Positions 1 to 12,745 of a stretch of 64,000 nt of DNA are shown in pieces. Both the position numbers and the translations under genes were made by a program. The DNA is from Turbatrix aceti (taxonomy: Eukaryota; Nematoda; Chromadorea; Rhabditida; Panagrolaimidae), in the NCBI GenBank assembly GCA_963969345.1, contig OZ017770.1:7077246-7141245 (forward strand), in the 5' to 3' direction. The notes under the pieces are model-generated. The model was not told the origin of the DNA and did no database searches. It worked only from the letters and a program-made list of their open reading frames with translations. The stretch's first letter is position 1. The number at the start of each line of letters is the position of its first letter.

Positions 1-2339
1 TATGTGCAAAACTGTGGGGTAGGTAATTTATTTACTTTTCTTAATGTGGTATCTCAGTTAGTAAAAAAAAATGTGCAATGTGTCACAAATTTTTGGTTGC
101 GTCAAATCATTAATTACGATCCAAACCGGTATTATCATACTTTCAATTTTTTTTGTAAATTTTCTATTGCAAATTCGTATAGATTGGTTTACGATTTTTC
201 AATTGCTACAGTTAGATAATTTGGTTTTAACGACTTGCAAAAGTATACATGATTTGATCTGGCATCAGAATCACCACCTTAGGTTTCTGATGCATCAGTA
301 GTCAAAAATTTCAATTTCAGTATACGTCTGGAATTGCATCGTCGTTGTTGTGGGAATCAAATGATTCAATTTGGAATGCTTTAAATTACGACAAAACACC
401 ACTCCCAGAACTATTTCCATCATTTCTTGGTGTATCACACCGATTGAACCCCCCTCCACCCAAAAATGTGTAATTTCCCTTCCTATTTAAATTTTTTGCT
501 CATCTATCATTTCATTTTTGTTTACCTGTTTTCTTTTATTTTTTTCACATTACAAACCTTCAGGAGTGTACGGCGCTGCGGGGTGTACGTGTAGTCAACG
601 CCCAAATCAGTGGTTGAGTAAAACAAAAACGTAATGGTGGTAAGAGAAGTCAACTCCTCCTACAAAGTATACTTTAAACCACCTTTTTGCAAAACGAGAT
701 TTTATTTTAATCAAATATCTGCAGGCGTAGGCCCTTTTGGAGATTTTTTTATACCAAATTCGTTGAATATGCTTTGCAATAATTTCATAGCCTGCTGACC
801 AATGGCTTCAATCAATTACGCATTTGCATTGTATTATTTCATGATCATTGTTTGCACATCTTTTGAAGAACTGTTTGACAATGAGACAAAGCGCGTTCCT
901 TCAGGTTTCATCGGTTTTGTGCTATGCTGTACTTTTTTTTTCCAATTACCTTTTTGTTGTGCTCCCGACTGCAGCATGCTTCCTTTTTTTCGGGCGGGTG
1001 ATGATGAAAGATGACTCCCGCAGAGAGTTCTTGTACTAAGAAATAAAAATATCGTTTATTGTTTTTTTGAACGTCGTAAAGAAAACGCAAAACCGATAAC
1101 GTCTTTTAAATTACATCTGTGGCTACCTGCTTTCTTCAGAATTGTGCTGCCAAATTTTGGTTGGCTGCGTCGAGATAAACCGGTTTTAACAAAGTTGTCT
1201 CCAGCATATTGGCGGTGTTTTTGCTCTCACCAAAGTGTTTGAATGATATTGGCCGCGCCACCAACTGTGATGTTCGTTGTAGCAAACAAGCAAACGCAAA
1301 TCACAGCTATGCCGCGGGCAATAGCAATTTTGCAAAAAATTTTTATGTACTCTGAATTGTTTTAATATGTTTTTTTTTCTGAATTCCACTTTGTGTGTCT
1401 TTTCTCTGTTGTTTCGCTTATCCCTCCTGTTTGTGACCATGGCCACCGTGCGCCGAGGTATTGTCCGGCAAAGTACCCCTCTCTTTTCCCCTGAATACTG
1501 ATTTTACGCGCATTCTGGAAACCGGTTGCTGTTGAAAACGTGACGAGCGCTATCCTGTTGCTGCTCCTACGCCGTCTATCGCATATGCAGCCCTCCCGGA
1601 AATGCTTTAAATCTTAATTAAAGGGATGAAATTGTCTAACGTGACAAAAATTATCTCAGTTTTTAACGGTATGTCAATGGCTTTAATCCACAAAGAAAAG
1701 ATCCGTCTTTCTATAACAAATGAGAAACAATTCATAGTCATTATATGGCTGATTATTTCATATGCGCACGTTGCCGTTTAAAACTATTATGTATTTACGT
1801 CAAACAAAAATTGAGACGTTCACTTGATTGACCAAAATTTGACATTGTTCGCGCAGTCGTTGGCTATCCCCTGTGGAGCGCATCGTGTTGACTTTCATTT
1901 TAAAGGTCACTACTCGTTTTGGGGTCCGCGACTACCTCCGGGAGAAAACTTTCTTAGGTTCTAAGTTGTGCGTCTTCCTTTACTAGACGTCAAGTTTGTT
2001 TTTTAATTGGTGGAGTTTTAAACGGACCAAAAAGTTTCTGTTCGTTACGAATTGATTTTGCTTTCCTGTTGTTGCCTGTCGTGTTAGACGCGACAACAAA
2101 GGACTATGCAGGTATCGGCTTCGCAACAATTGTTTGTTTTTTCTACCTACGTGGGCCTTTCAGCATTGCTTTCATCCGCGTAGCGTTTTATTAATATTTT
2201 TTTATTAATACATATGACAATCACTGGAGGAAATGACATTTTAGCGAAGCCAATACCAGCGGGCTTTTAAAAGCGCGTTTTCCGTCTCCGCAGCTCAGTC
2301 AGTCAGTCACCTCAATTTCCCGTACCCCTATCACTGATC
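1..2339. other. Upstream non-coding region, no gene supported
   Basis: This is AT-rich sequence with long T runs. Small open frames exist (for example near 802-1014) but show no family resemblance, no splice structure and no consistent codon use, so none is called. The last 60 bases before position 2340 carry a tandem CAGT run and a CCGCAG that could be a spliced-leader acceptor (about 2287-2292). The stretch probably holds the promoter and 5' UTR of the scaffold gene that starts at 2340. Confidence 0.5.
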
Positions 2340-5300
2340 ATGACAACAGTAATGTTTACCACCCGATTGGGTACCCTTTTACTCAGTTAACAACTTGTTT
2401 TAGCCGGATGAGAATGTCCGTGAAATTGATCAAGTCAAACACTCGCTTGAAACAAAGGAACTGCCGTCAAGCCAATTTCAAGCGGAGAGTCAAGCTTCGA
2501 GTGTGCGAATCGTAACTCCGATCTATAAACTTTCGGAGAAGCGACCGGTAGAACCTTTTTGCATTTTTTTACCCCACTGAAAGCCATTTTGAATAAATTT
2601 TATAGGGCTCGGAGGTGAACATTGGTGGCAACCATGCTGCTACCAACCGCCTCTCCTCCCAGAGCAGTGATTACAGAGCAGAACGAAGCGCTGAACAATA
2701 CAGAATGCAAATTATTGATCCAAAAGTAAACTCCAATGCTCACATACCTTCACAGACGGGTAGTCTGCCCGACTACGGACGCAGACGCTTGATTGACGAC
2801 TTTCCGAGTCAGCATGGAAAGCGATCGCTGCTCAAGCTCAATCCTTTGGAACAACGCCGAATCCGAGTACGCAACAATGCATTTATCCCCCGTGCAAGGA
2901 CAATCATTTCATCAAAAAAAGTAATTTTAGAGCGTTGAAAGTCGGCCCATCACAACCAGCACCTATCTCACGGAAAGCCTCGACCGTCATCGCGAAATGG
3001 AAGCTTCCAAGCTGCGAAACTTCCTCAAGGCCAGCGAAGACGATGCCAACAAGCCGTGGAACAAGCCCGCTTGGCCCGGCCCAAAGGTCAATCCTTTCTT
3101 GCTACATAACTGTCAACCGAATAATAATTTTCAGAATGACGAAGACACCGGTGAAAGTCTGAGAGAGCTCGAGCATATTCGTAAAAAGATAGATTCTCTT
3201 CAAAAAGTAAGTACCGTACTAACAAACATCATGGTCCTTGTCTGGCACTAATAACGGCTTTTGCTTCTGGTCGTTTTGCTGCTTTGTCTGTGGCGTCCTA
3301 TGCTTTCTGTGTTTGGATGAGTTGAGATCATCGAAAAAAAAAACGGGGGGCACGGGATTTGCAAAACGGCGAATCCAGCTTGTATGACTACCTCAGATAT
3401 CCCCGACTGGTCAATCTGCCTGCGTGTTCTTCTTCTTTTTTGCACGTAAGTTTTCCTTCCCTTTAAGAGTCAAAAACTTTCTCTATTCCCCTTTTCAAAC
3501 TAAAATTTGTTTGACTTAAACTGTTTTGGATAACTATTTTTTTGACTCTGACAATTACCCCTGACAGTTTGTGGCGTGGCGTTTTCTAAAGGCTGAACTT
3601 TCAGAGCTTTGTCACAAGAGCCCAATCAATGGGAGAGCTGATGCTCACAGCCACAGAGAAACAAAAGCAAGAGGTAAAATTTTTTTGTGTTGCGTAACTT
3701 TTAAAAGTCAGGTATCAGCCAGAGGCGTCAAAGACTGACAGAGCAACTTTTGGCGACCCGGGATGGCTTGTACGACTCCGAACAAATCGCTATCTTGAAA
3801 GCGTTCGGGACCGAAAACCTTCCCGAACTCAGTCAACGGGAGATCTGGCAACTACGGGTCATTCGACGTTTACAGCGCCAGAATCGAGTGTTCCAAGGGT
3901 GAGTAGTCAACTTTAAGTAACATTCCCTAACAACGCAACGTTTTTTTCCAACTCAAGACTTTTGCTTGTTTGAATTGACTTGACAACCTTTGGGCGCAAG
4001 CGTGTGCTCAAGAGGGTTGCAGGCAGGTTTACCGTTGCGCCTGGAGAAAATAGGGGGCGATAAGCTGCAGCAGCCAGATCTCGTCGCTAACGTGCTTCTA
4101 GGCTGCCAAGTGGGCGTACATGTTGCGCACAAGGGATGAGTAGTAATGCTTGCAGTAGAAGTGAAACAGCAGGAATGAGAAGCATTTTTTACCGGGATAA
4201 AACACAACAAAGTGCGTAACTATGCGCAAAAAGATAAATGCAAAGTCTGTTTAAAGATTTCTAGCGAGGGATCTCGACCCACGGAGCTTTATGTCGGTTG
4301 CGCACATACAGAGACACACATTGTGTCGATTTATTAATGACAAAAATTAACCAACTTTTTCGCACATAACCCCCCTCATTTTTGCAGGCGGCAGAAAATC
4401 CTACGCTTAAAGGCGGCGATGAACTGTCGTGGAATCTGAGAAAAGACTTTCACCTTTCCAAATACGTCGTAAGTTTGTTTTTCATTTTAATTCCGATACA
4501 TCATTGCTCAAACATTTGCACGCCCCTTTTAAGCCAGTGTCCAAAATAGCCAGTGTGACTAACTCATGTTGGTTCGTATAAGACATTAGCGCTCAAGTTT
4601 TTTTGGAGTGTTAAAAAAGTTTAGAGGTGCTGTAGCTTTAAGTGTCTACTGGTGTGCTTCGGTTCACAATCAACAACCTTCCGACCGTCATTGAAATGTG
4701 TGCAGCGTGCTTTTCTTTAAGCCTTTGCTTCCGAGGACGGATGTCCTCATATTCTCTCCGATCGAGCTGGACAAATTTTTAGTCCCCCAGACTCCTCTGC
4801 GCTCTTTACTGTCTAAATTGACACTCAAACACGCAGCAGCATGCTGTCCAGTTATTTTAATGTACTTCATTTGCTTCATTTTGGACTATCGATGACTCTT
4901 GGCTAGGAGATTTTGTATCTTTACATTGATTTTTGTGTCTCCGTTTCTTTGATTTGTAAAATTGTGATTTTTACCTGTCGCGTTTTGTATTTTTGCTTAT
5001 TTCATTTTGTTATCATGTACTTCAAGATCATGACCGTGTAGTGCTCGGGCAGACAGTGAATGTCATCTCCATCGTATCGGGCACCCTCCTCTTCGTCCCG
5101 AAGCTATACCTACACGCCGGAAAGCAATGGTAGCATAGTCAATCGACTCAAGCAGACCTATCTTGCCCAGATTCGCCACGACGAACAGCGTCACATCCGG
5201 CACAGGACGAGCCCGCTCGTCGGGTACTCCAGCGCACGCTCCACGCCGCTGAGTCATGGTGCACCATCTCTGCCAGATATAGTAGAAGCGCCGCATGAAG

Positions 5301-8300
5301 GTAGCAGCGCGAGTAGTGTAACCTCATTGGTATGACATTTCTATCGCCTTTTTTTTTGAATTTCTTCAATGTCGTCTACGCCAGAAAATGTTTGCTAAGC
5401 GCAGTGCTTGCATATGTACAAAACTCTAAACTTTTTCGAATTTTAGAGTTTTGTTGTCAATAGTTGGGCGAATTTTTAAATCGAGCCTTTACAATGCCTT
5501 GATCAGGGGGGAAACGAGCAACATTTACAGACAGTACATTTTATTGAGTTGTTTGTCTTAGAGATTTGAATCAAGGCCTTTCCGGGGGTGGTAATCTACT
5601 TTCATTTTTCTCAGCTTTGCTAAACTCACTATATTGACGAATATTATGCTACAGGAAAAGCGACGATCGTCTTTCGTTGACGAATATCCTCCCGATCGTC
5701 AACCCGCTCACCAGTCTTATCAGGAATTTGATCAGTCCCCTCAAAAAACAGTATCACACAGTCCAAAGGTGATTATAAAATTTAGAATAAATGATTTAAA
5801 AATAGTTTGTTATTTTTGCAGAACGCGGACCCAAGAAGCAGCTCCCAGCCGCCTCCCTCATATCCCAGAGGTGGCAGACCACTCCCCCCAGCCGTGGTCT
5901 CCGTCAACGTGCTTCCCCCCAAAATTGCAGAAAATCTCCAGGAACCATCCAAACCCCCTCCTGGATCAAGACAGCATACGGACGACTACTTTGAGCGTTT
6001 GATGTCCCCTCCACCTGGCAGACAGACACCAAAATCAATACTTAAACAGCCTCAGGTAACGCTATCTACAGAATATCAACAACAACAACAACAACAGAGA
6101 CAACAGCACCACCACTGGGAATCCGGCAGACAATCAAGCATGGAGTTGTCCGATCCAAACAGTAGTCCTGAACGACGATATACAAGCCGAACACCGTTGC
6201 ACTTCAGCAGCACAAGCGATCTCGATAATCCTGAAAAAGCACGTATTATACAAGAAAACCTTCAAAGGCATCGGGAGCAACACAGTTACACGCCGCAGAA
6301 CGTGCCCAAGTACCCTACAACGTCGTTCAATGGGCCTTTCTTCAAGCTTGAAGAAGTCAGTCCGCATTCTGGCAACGTTGATCCTATAAGGTAATTTGTT
6401 GAATTTTGTGTATTGCACTTATTAAATCACATTTTCAGATCTCAATCAGTTGTCCCGATGATCCAAAGAAGCGGAGAAGATCGACCCTACGAGGCTTCGG
6501 GTCACCCCGACAACAATGTTGTCATTTGGCCGCCCCCTAGAAACCCCTACGAGCGCCCTCGTCCTGCCAGCGCAATGGCTCGCAGTATCACGGATCCTGA
6601 CAAAATTAACGAATATCAGCGACAAAAGCAGCTGGAAATGGAGGCGCTACGACGCCAGGAAGAGCGTACTATGTACTTCCAGCAGAGACAGATGCAAGCT
6701 ATACAGCTGCAACAGCAGAGGCTCTATGAACAGCGTCAGCGGATGATCAACGAACAACAACACTCAGGCACGCTTCCGGCTCGCTTTGAAGAAGTACCAC
6801 CTCCGAGATACCGGGATACACCTATGCAAATCCCAGAAATCCACACCACGGCACCTGTCGAGGATGATGGATACAATTACAGGCCTCCGCCAAGGCCGGC
6901 GTCTGAAATGAGCCAGCCAATGCAACCGTCTTCGCAAATGCGGGTTTTCGAGACTCGGCCTATTTCTGCCATGTCGCATGACTCGATCGGTTTTGCTTCT
7001 CCCGGACCGATGAACACGTGGAGACGCACCTACGTTGTCGACAACGCAGATGTCGCTGCGAAAAATGAAATTCTGACCAGCGAAGAAATTTTGGAAAAAG
7101 AGCGTTTCAATGTGGATTTGCTAGAACGACGGAAAGCTTTTATCGAAGTGCCTGAGCAGTCGCCTCCCATTTTCCGGACCGGCAAAAGATGGCAGCCGCC
7201 GCCGCAGAAGCCTTATATCTGGCCGAATCTTCGGCGGCCGGTGACGGTGGAACCGATGACGGAAGACTACCCAAAGCCAGCTGACAATGTTGAACCGTAT
7301 CAGTGGCAACCCGTGGTCTATGATCCGGAGTTCAAAAAAGAGCGTAAGAATTTCACGCCTACACACTCGCCTCCCCATTCTCCCCGCAGAGGCTATGGCA
7401 CAGGGACGTTGGACGAAGTCGCAAAGAGACAAACTAAAAATGTCATTTATCCGTCTCCAGATGGCAGCCATCGGCCGAAACCGGCGTTCAAGGCGTCAAG
7501 ACAAGCGCCTTCAGGTGGTTTCTTGCCTCATGCGCCAAACGCCGTTAAGATCATCAAAAATCGTAGCTCTCACACGCATTCAAGCATGTCGCCCCAGAAT
7601 ACAGGACCCAATACGCCAAACGAGCAAATGTTCCATGAACGCCATTATCACAAAACTCAGCGGCAGTCGCACTCTAGGAGTCGTTCGCTGTCGTCGCCTC
7701 CCCAAGAAAGAATGCGTTAGTTTCTGGATTTATTTTTGAAAAAAAAATATTAAACAACCAATTTTTCAGCTTTGCAAGATTGGGAAAAAATTTACGATCT
7801 TCCGCCGCACTCATCGACGGTCACAAACAAGGATCCCCCTCCAAATATCAATATTTGCAAGAGATTAGCGCTCTTCGAGTCTCACGCACAGGCGTTGCAG
7901 CGACGATCAATGAGCGAGCATACTACTCCAGTAGAACACGTGAGTTTGAAGCCAGTGCAAAAAAAGTTTCTATCATTTAGTATGGTTTTAGACTTCATCT
8001 CGTAGCTCGTTGCCCAACGGAGGATCCCTGCTTCGAAGGGCAGACGTCAAGGAATATCACAACTACGCACAGGCAAGACCAAAACCTGTGCCGCGCGAAC
8101 GCACCAGCGGAGAGCATCACCAGCGCCAGCACCAACAACAGCAACACACTTCACGTCGACCTTCCCGATCTGAAGCCATGGAACAGCGAAACTCGCATCC
8201 CCTGACGCCTCTACAGGTGTCGTCGTCTTTCTCGCATCAAGACGAGTATAACCAGCAGCGATCTTCTTCGGCACAGGCCCAGCGCTCGCTTCAACGAATT

Positions 8301-11300
8301 CTGCAAGTCACCCAGCCTTCCCCAGCACCACCTAGCTACGATCGCGCTCGGCCCTACGTGCCGGCGCCACTGCCACCTGGCTACAAAGTTGGTTGCTTGC
8401 GTTTTTCGTCTACTAACATGACTCGCTCTCGCACTGTCACCCCTTCCCATCACTCTTTTGGTTTCGCACGACATTGGTTATGATTACCTTGCTTTTTTGC
8501 TTTAGCGTCCACCTTCACCACCCTACGGCCAGTTGCCTCAGGTTTCTCCTAGGTCGCCACCCCCACAGCAGGCAGGAAACACGAAACGCTTAGTCAAAAT
8601 CGTGCAAACCGCTGCCCAGAGTCACGGTCACCAACATAGGCCTAATTCAACCACTGCTAGCATTCCCCATCCTGATTACGATACACACAGCTCAAGTGCT
8701 CCGCCACCGCCTCCCCCACCGCCACCACCGCCACCACCACCACCGACGTCGACAAGTTATAACCCTTCAAATCCACCTCCAGGCATGCGTTATCAGCCTG
8801 TCTCCCCGGCTAGTAGCAAATATCTTTAATCGTACACGTTTTTTTTATAAATTGTAAATGGCTTTCTTTCTGCTCTTTTATTATTGCTTTTGAATTGTGT
8901 TCAGTTAGACAAACGATTTTCGGTAAATGACTATGAATTATGACGCTTTAACATTTATTTTCTTTTTTTTGCGCTTTCATGATTTTTTCCTTGCAGCTGT
9001 GAAGATATTTTCATGATTTCAGCATTTTGGCAGAGGTTGGTATTTTTTATGGATTTCCGGATTATGTGTAATGATCAGACTTTCAGCTATATTTTTTTAT
9101 GGGGGATGGAAAACTTTTTGGCTTATGATCTCAACTCATTTTGCACTGCTTTTTTCTCAATTATTTAAAAAGGTTCACGTTTTAATGTTCTGCTTTTTTT
9201 CAGGCAGCTCAAGAACCGAAAAAGGTTAGTTTGTCAAATTTCAGCTACGCCCCAAGTTGCTTTTGAAGCGTGACGTGATGCAGCCCTTCGGTTTTTTTAC
9301 TTCTTCCCCACTTACACGTGTTGCTAAAATTAATGCTCTTTTCGCAGAATGACGATCTGGACGAATTGGCCCAGAAAAACCGGGAACTATACGAACGCTC
9401 AAAAAATCGTCAGCAGGACTTCAAACTTGTCGGCTCCGATGTAGTGAAAACGGATGCCGATCCTCTGCCATCTCACTTCAAGGTGATTCAGCTTTGAGAA
9501 TGACTTTTCTTTGTTTGGTTTTACTTTTGCTTTTCCGTTAACAATTTGGAGTGCCGCTGCAAATTTAATCTTACAGGATCAAATTCGGGAAATGCTAGAA
9601 TCCAGGATAAGCACCGATACCAGCAGCGTGTTGCAACACGACAGAAGCGGTTACGTGACGGTATGCGATTCAGAAGCGACAAAAATTGAACTTTTGATTT
9701 ATTTGCTGTGACTTTTCTGTCAAGTTTTGCCTTTCAAATGCTTTTTTCGACCTGTTTCTGCTATTCATTAACGATGACGGCTTTCAACCCCTTTCTAGGA
9801 CGCTTCCTCTGCTACGTGGCAGTTTAACAGCTCTTTCAGTCCTCGATCTGTCGTTTCGCTAAATGGCGCGCGAGTTGAGGACACTTCGGGACTTCTTAAA
9901 GTTCGCACGACTACCGCAGCGGCGACAGAGGTTTGTTCCCGTCACCTTTAGTTACTTTTCTGTGTCGTGGAAAATTCCGTTTAAAAACATTTTTTCTTGA
10001 GTGACTGTGATTTATAATTTTCCGACTTTTTGCTAACATTGTCATCCCCCGAGTGACTTATCCCCATTTAGGATGACAAGCCACGAAGCATCATGAAGCG
10101 CAGCCAGCTCGAGAGCCGAGAACAGATGACCTATGCCGAACCTGAGCGCCGAATCCAACGAAGCGTTCAGCAAGAGATCATCAGAAAGCCCAAAGTCACG
10201 GAAACCGTCCAGCGTACGGAAGAAAACAAGCGCACCGAGGAGATCGAGCGCCGCATTATCCGTCGTGAGCGTCGGCACAAGAGCAGCCGTCACCGTTACG
10301 GCCATGGCCAGCAGGAGTACGTAGAATGGGCCGGAGGTAGATTTTTTTTTTCATTTTTTTTGCCCTTACGCTGTTTAACATGTTTTAAATAACTTTGATT
10401 AATATTTTTGCTTGTTTTTAACTTTTTTGACTTGGATTTAGGTGATGGTTTTGATACGAGTCGCTCGGCGCTTGGTGGTTCACTGGGACGACACTCGCTT
10501 CAGAGTGTTTTGCGAAGGCGTGATGATTTGCGTGAACTTGCTCGGCGACGCCACCGACAGGCTCTTAACTCTGCATTCACTAATGAGACTAACGAAGAGC
10601 ATTTTCATTCGCTAAGACGAGCTTATCGCACTGTTCAGAAATACGGCACGATTTGTATGAGCTTGTTTTTTTTATTGCTTTTCGACTTTTGTTTTTTTCG
10701 AGCTGACGTGATGGATATTTAGGCAATCGCAGCAATTCGGTTCAACGCGGCCACAACGGTTATTTGCCGGTTAATGATTCTTACTACCGATCTTCGTCCA
10801 GCCGTCGCGATGGAGGCGACCGATACAACAGTGATCTAGCCCATGCTCGCTATGGTTCACTTTCCGACAGCTTGCGCCGTGGCGAGCTGAAGTACGTCCC
10901 CAACGGCGACGTACGTGAAAACCGAAGCTCACGGATGCACAAGAGCTTCTCGACGCGAGATGTTTTCAATGACGGCCGAGAATCCAGCTACCACCGAGGC
11001 AGCCTTGGACCGCCAGCGCCCTTCGTCGAGTTCCCGCCATCACTTCCGCGTTCTCACCGCAACGAACCTCCTCTCCCGCCCCCGCACAGAGGATTCTCCG
11101 AGCAGGCAAGCTTCTATCGTCCGATCACCAAGTCGCGCAGCTATGCTGACTGGGACGAAGGCCGAGGCCCCTTCGGCGGCAATGTCCGACGCTACGAAGA
11201 CGACATGGCTCGTCTCGAGAACGAATTCCGTGATTCGCTGTTGCTAAAGCTGCCGAACGGCAATATGCATGAAAAAGACTACCGACAAGAACAAATCCCC

Positions 11301-11482
11301 GGAGGCTATGAAACCCAGTCCCGTGAATCCAAGGGTAACGCTGGAAGACGACTCAACCGTGATGGTGTACCCACTGATTTCAAGTAAGCACGGACAAGCA
11401 CGCATTATACTTACATACAAAACTTTTACTTTTCAGGGAAGCATCTCAAGAATACAGCTACAAGCGAGAAATTCAGCATTGA
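2340..11482 (+). CDS. Large basic Pro/Ser/Gln-rich scaffold-like protein (long isoform, 1,696 aa)
   Basis: Function is not recognised. Twenty-two exons join without a frame break: 2340-2348, 2404-2547, 2606-2866, 2931-3086, 3135-3206, 3605-3673, 3719-3898, 4388-4468, 5655-5768, 5822-6390, 6439-7715, 7770-7939, 7992-8387, 8506-8541, 9204-9224, 9348-9482, 9577-9660, 9799-9930, 10072-10336, 10442-10654, 10723-11383, 11437-11482. The protein is low-complexity and charged. It has a polyQ/H patch near 6075-6115, a Gln/Arg coiled coil around 6600-6770 (KQLEMEALRRQEERTMYFQQ), repeated RPAS/RPIS phospho-like sites, a compact block at 7055-7420 (KPYIWPNLRRP, EPYQWQPVVYDPEFKKERKN), the motif LQDWEKIYDLPPHSS at about 7770-7815, and an Arg-rich tail. 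No enzyme, SH3, PDZ or LIM fold was seen. A cytoskeletal or muscle-attachment scaffold is a guess from composition only. Most introns are phase 0, which permits exon skipping. The gene ends 320 bp from a convergent minus-strand gene. Confidence 0.8.
4469..5059 (+). promoter_or_regulatory. Long intron of the scaffold gene, likely internal promoter
   Basis: This 590-bp T-rich intron is much longer than neighbouring introns and sits directly before the alternative start at 5060, so an internal promoter is the likely content. No clear TATA element or conserved motif was found by eye. The last bases (ccgtgtag at about 5034-5041) could serve as a spliced-leader acceptor. Confidence 0.35.
5060..5329 (+). 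CDS. Alternative first exon of the scaffold gene
   Basis: ATG at 5060 opens a 90-codon exon (MSSPSYRAPSSSSRSYTYT...) ending at a good donor (TTG|gtatga, phase 0) that joins the next exon at 5655 in frame. An in-frame TGA lies immediately before the ATG, so this exon cannot be an internal exon read through from 4468. The upstream exon ending at 4468 must splice past it to 5655, also phase 0. This is therefore best read as the start of a second transcript with its own promoter in the 4469-5059 interval. The residue style (Ser/Tyr/Pro-rich, basic) matches the rest of the protein. Confidence 0.65.
8506..8829 (+). CDS. Alternative 3' terminal exon with polyproline run (short isoform, about 1,273 aa)
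   Basis: The exon entered at 8506 stays open to TAA at 8827-8829 and ends in ...YQPVSPASSKYL. It contains an uninterrupted run of about 15 prolines at 8701-8745, typical of profilin/EVH1/SH3 ligands. The same exon has an internal donor after 8541 (CAG|gtttct, phase 0) that joins the 21-nt exon at 9204 in frame and leads to the long C-terminus. Two C-termini, polyproline-ended and Arg-rich, therefore appear to be chosen by alternative splicing or polyadenylation. This rests on splice signals and phase, not on transcripts. Confidence 0.6.
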   Translation, partial: RPPSPPYGQLPQVSPRSPPPQQAGNTKRLVKIVQTAAQSHGHQHRPNSTTASIPHPDYDTHSSSAPPPPPPPPPPPPPPPTSTSYNPSNPPPGMRYQPVSPASSKYL

Positions 11483-11801
11483 CGCAACTGACGTTTCATG
11501 ACTCGGAGCAACGCTTATCGGTGTCTTGCACATTGGCGCGCAAATCACACAAATGGAATTTTATATTTACAGACTTTTACGATGCATTTTTGATATTTCT
11601 AAAAAAACCGGCTTTGAAATCACATACAAGATGAATTTTTTTTAAGCTGCGTGTCAGTTTTGCTCAAATTGCTTATGGAATTCACTTTCACTATATTATT
11701 TTCTTAAAATGATTAAAGTGCCATCTTGACAGTTTTGATTTTTATACTTTGATGTTTTTGCATTTGGAATTTGGATAAAAATGAGTTTAGCCAGGAATGT
11801 A

Positions 11802-12745
11802 TCATTCATTGAGGTGATAAGGGGTGAGATTGAAGGATCGGATTTGTGAAGATAGCATTTCGATTTCGTTGCGGAGACTGTCGACATCGGACTCCCGGAC
11901 TTTTATACATGCAGCTTCCCGAATCTTTTCCTTAAAAAGTAATTACAGTAATCCACATAGTGCAATCCGGATTCAATGAGACATGCCTCGTCGATATCAA
12001 CCTGGAGTGCGATGACTTTCTTTTTGAGCTCATCAATTTGCATATTAGCCTGATTGTGAAATTCAGCCATAAAGTTATCGTATTCCGTAATGCCGCATTT
12101 ATCTTCGATAAATAAATCGTTGAGATTAAAGCCCGACAATCGTAGTTGTGAAATGTATGTGCGAAAGCGCATAATGTAATCAGCCTTCATTTTTTCAAGT
12201 TTTGCATCGACGTCAAGCGTCCACTGGGGAAGCCAGCGATCGAGGTATTCTTTGACAAAGCATTCAACCTGTAATGTTTAGATTGGCAAGAGACCGTGAC
12301 GAACTGTTGAATTGATACTTTATCCAAATACCGAAGCATCACTTTTATGTCGTTGCTGTTTTTCGTGCGCAGGGTTGAACAACGACGTGACCGTTCTATA
12401 GCCGCGTTTTTTTCGACCTCTTCTTTACAAAAGGCACGCAGTCTAAATTTTAATCTTGAGCACTCACCTGGCTTTTTTTGACACCCACCTTTCCCTGTCG
12501 CTTTCCTCTTGCCGAAGGACGGCACGATACTTTGTGATGAGAATGTTCTCATTATGCTGAGTGAGACGGAGTCTTCGACGCGCGATATCGGCTATCGCAG
12601 CCTGGTTGCGACGTTTCCTCCGTCGCAGGGCAGCAGATGTAGCCTTCCATCTTGCGGTGTTTTTGAGCGGCATGCCTGGAGCGGTCGTTGTGTGTATACT
12701 AATGGTGCAAACGCTGTTTGCCTGTGGTGCACCAAACTTCAACAT
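11802..12745 (-). CDS. Coiled-coil protein of unknown function
   Basis: The family is not recognised. Reading 5' to 3' on the minus strand, exons run from about 12745 to 12472, then about 12437-12321, then about 12280 down to about 12015, and finally about 11940-11802. All joins keep frame. The N-terminal part is Arg-rich (LRRRKRRNQAAIADIARRR). The centre is helical with conserved-looking Trp/Leu (YLDRWLPQWTLDVDAKLEKM), and the C-terminus is a heptad coiled coil (ELKKKVIALQ|EKIREAACIK) ending in ...RSFNLTPYHLNE. The last intron is inferred: without it the frame closes at about 11903, while the downstream frame is clearly helical and joins in phase from the donor CAG|gttgat. A second possible start is at about 12675 (MPLKN). 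The charge pattern suggests a ciliary or cytoskeletal protein, but this is only an impression. It is convergent with the scaffold gene. Confidence 0.6.

Noticed and set aside
4220..4290. Possible tRNA (GGGTCGAGATCCC on the minus strand resembles a B box)
   Set aside because: No A box at the right distance and the flanking bases cannot form an acceptor stem; it lies in an intron of the scaffold gene.
10042..10305. Antisense open frame over the scaffold gene
   Set aside because: A shadow of the Arg/Glu-rich exon at 10072-10336; its Leu/Ala-rich composition is what reverse-complemented basic helices give.
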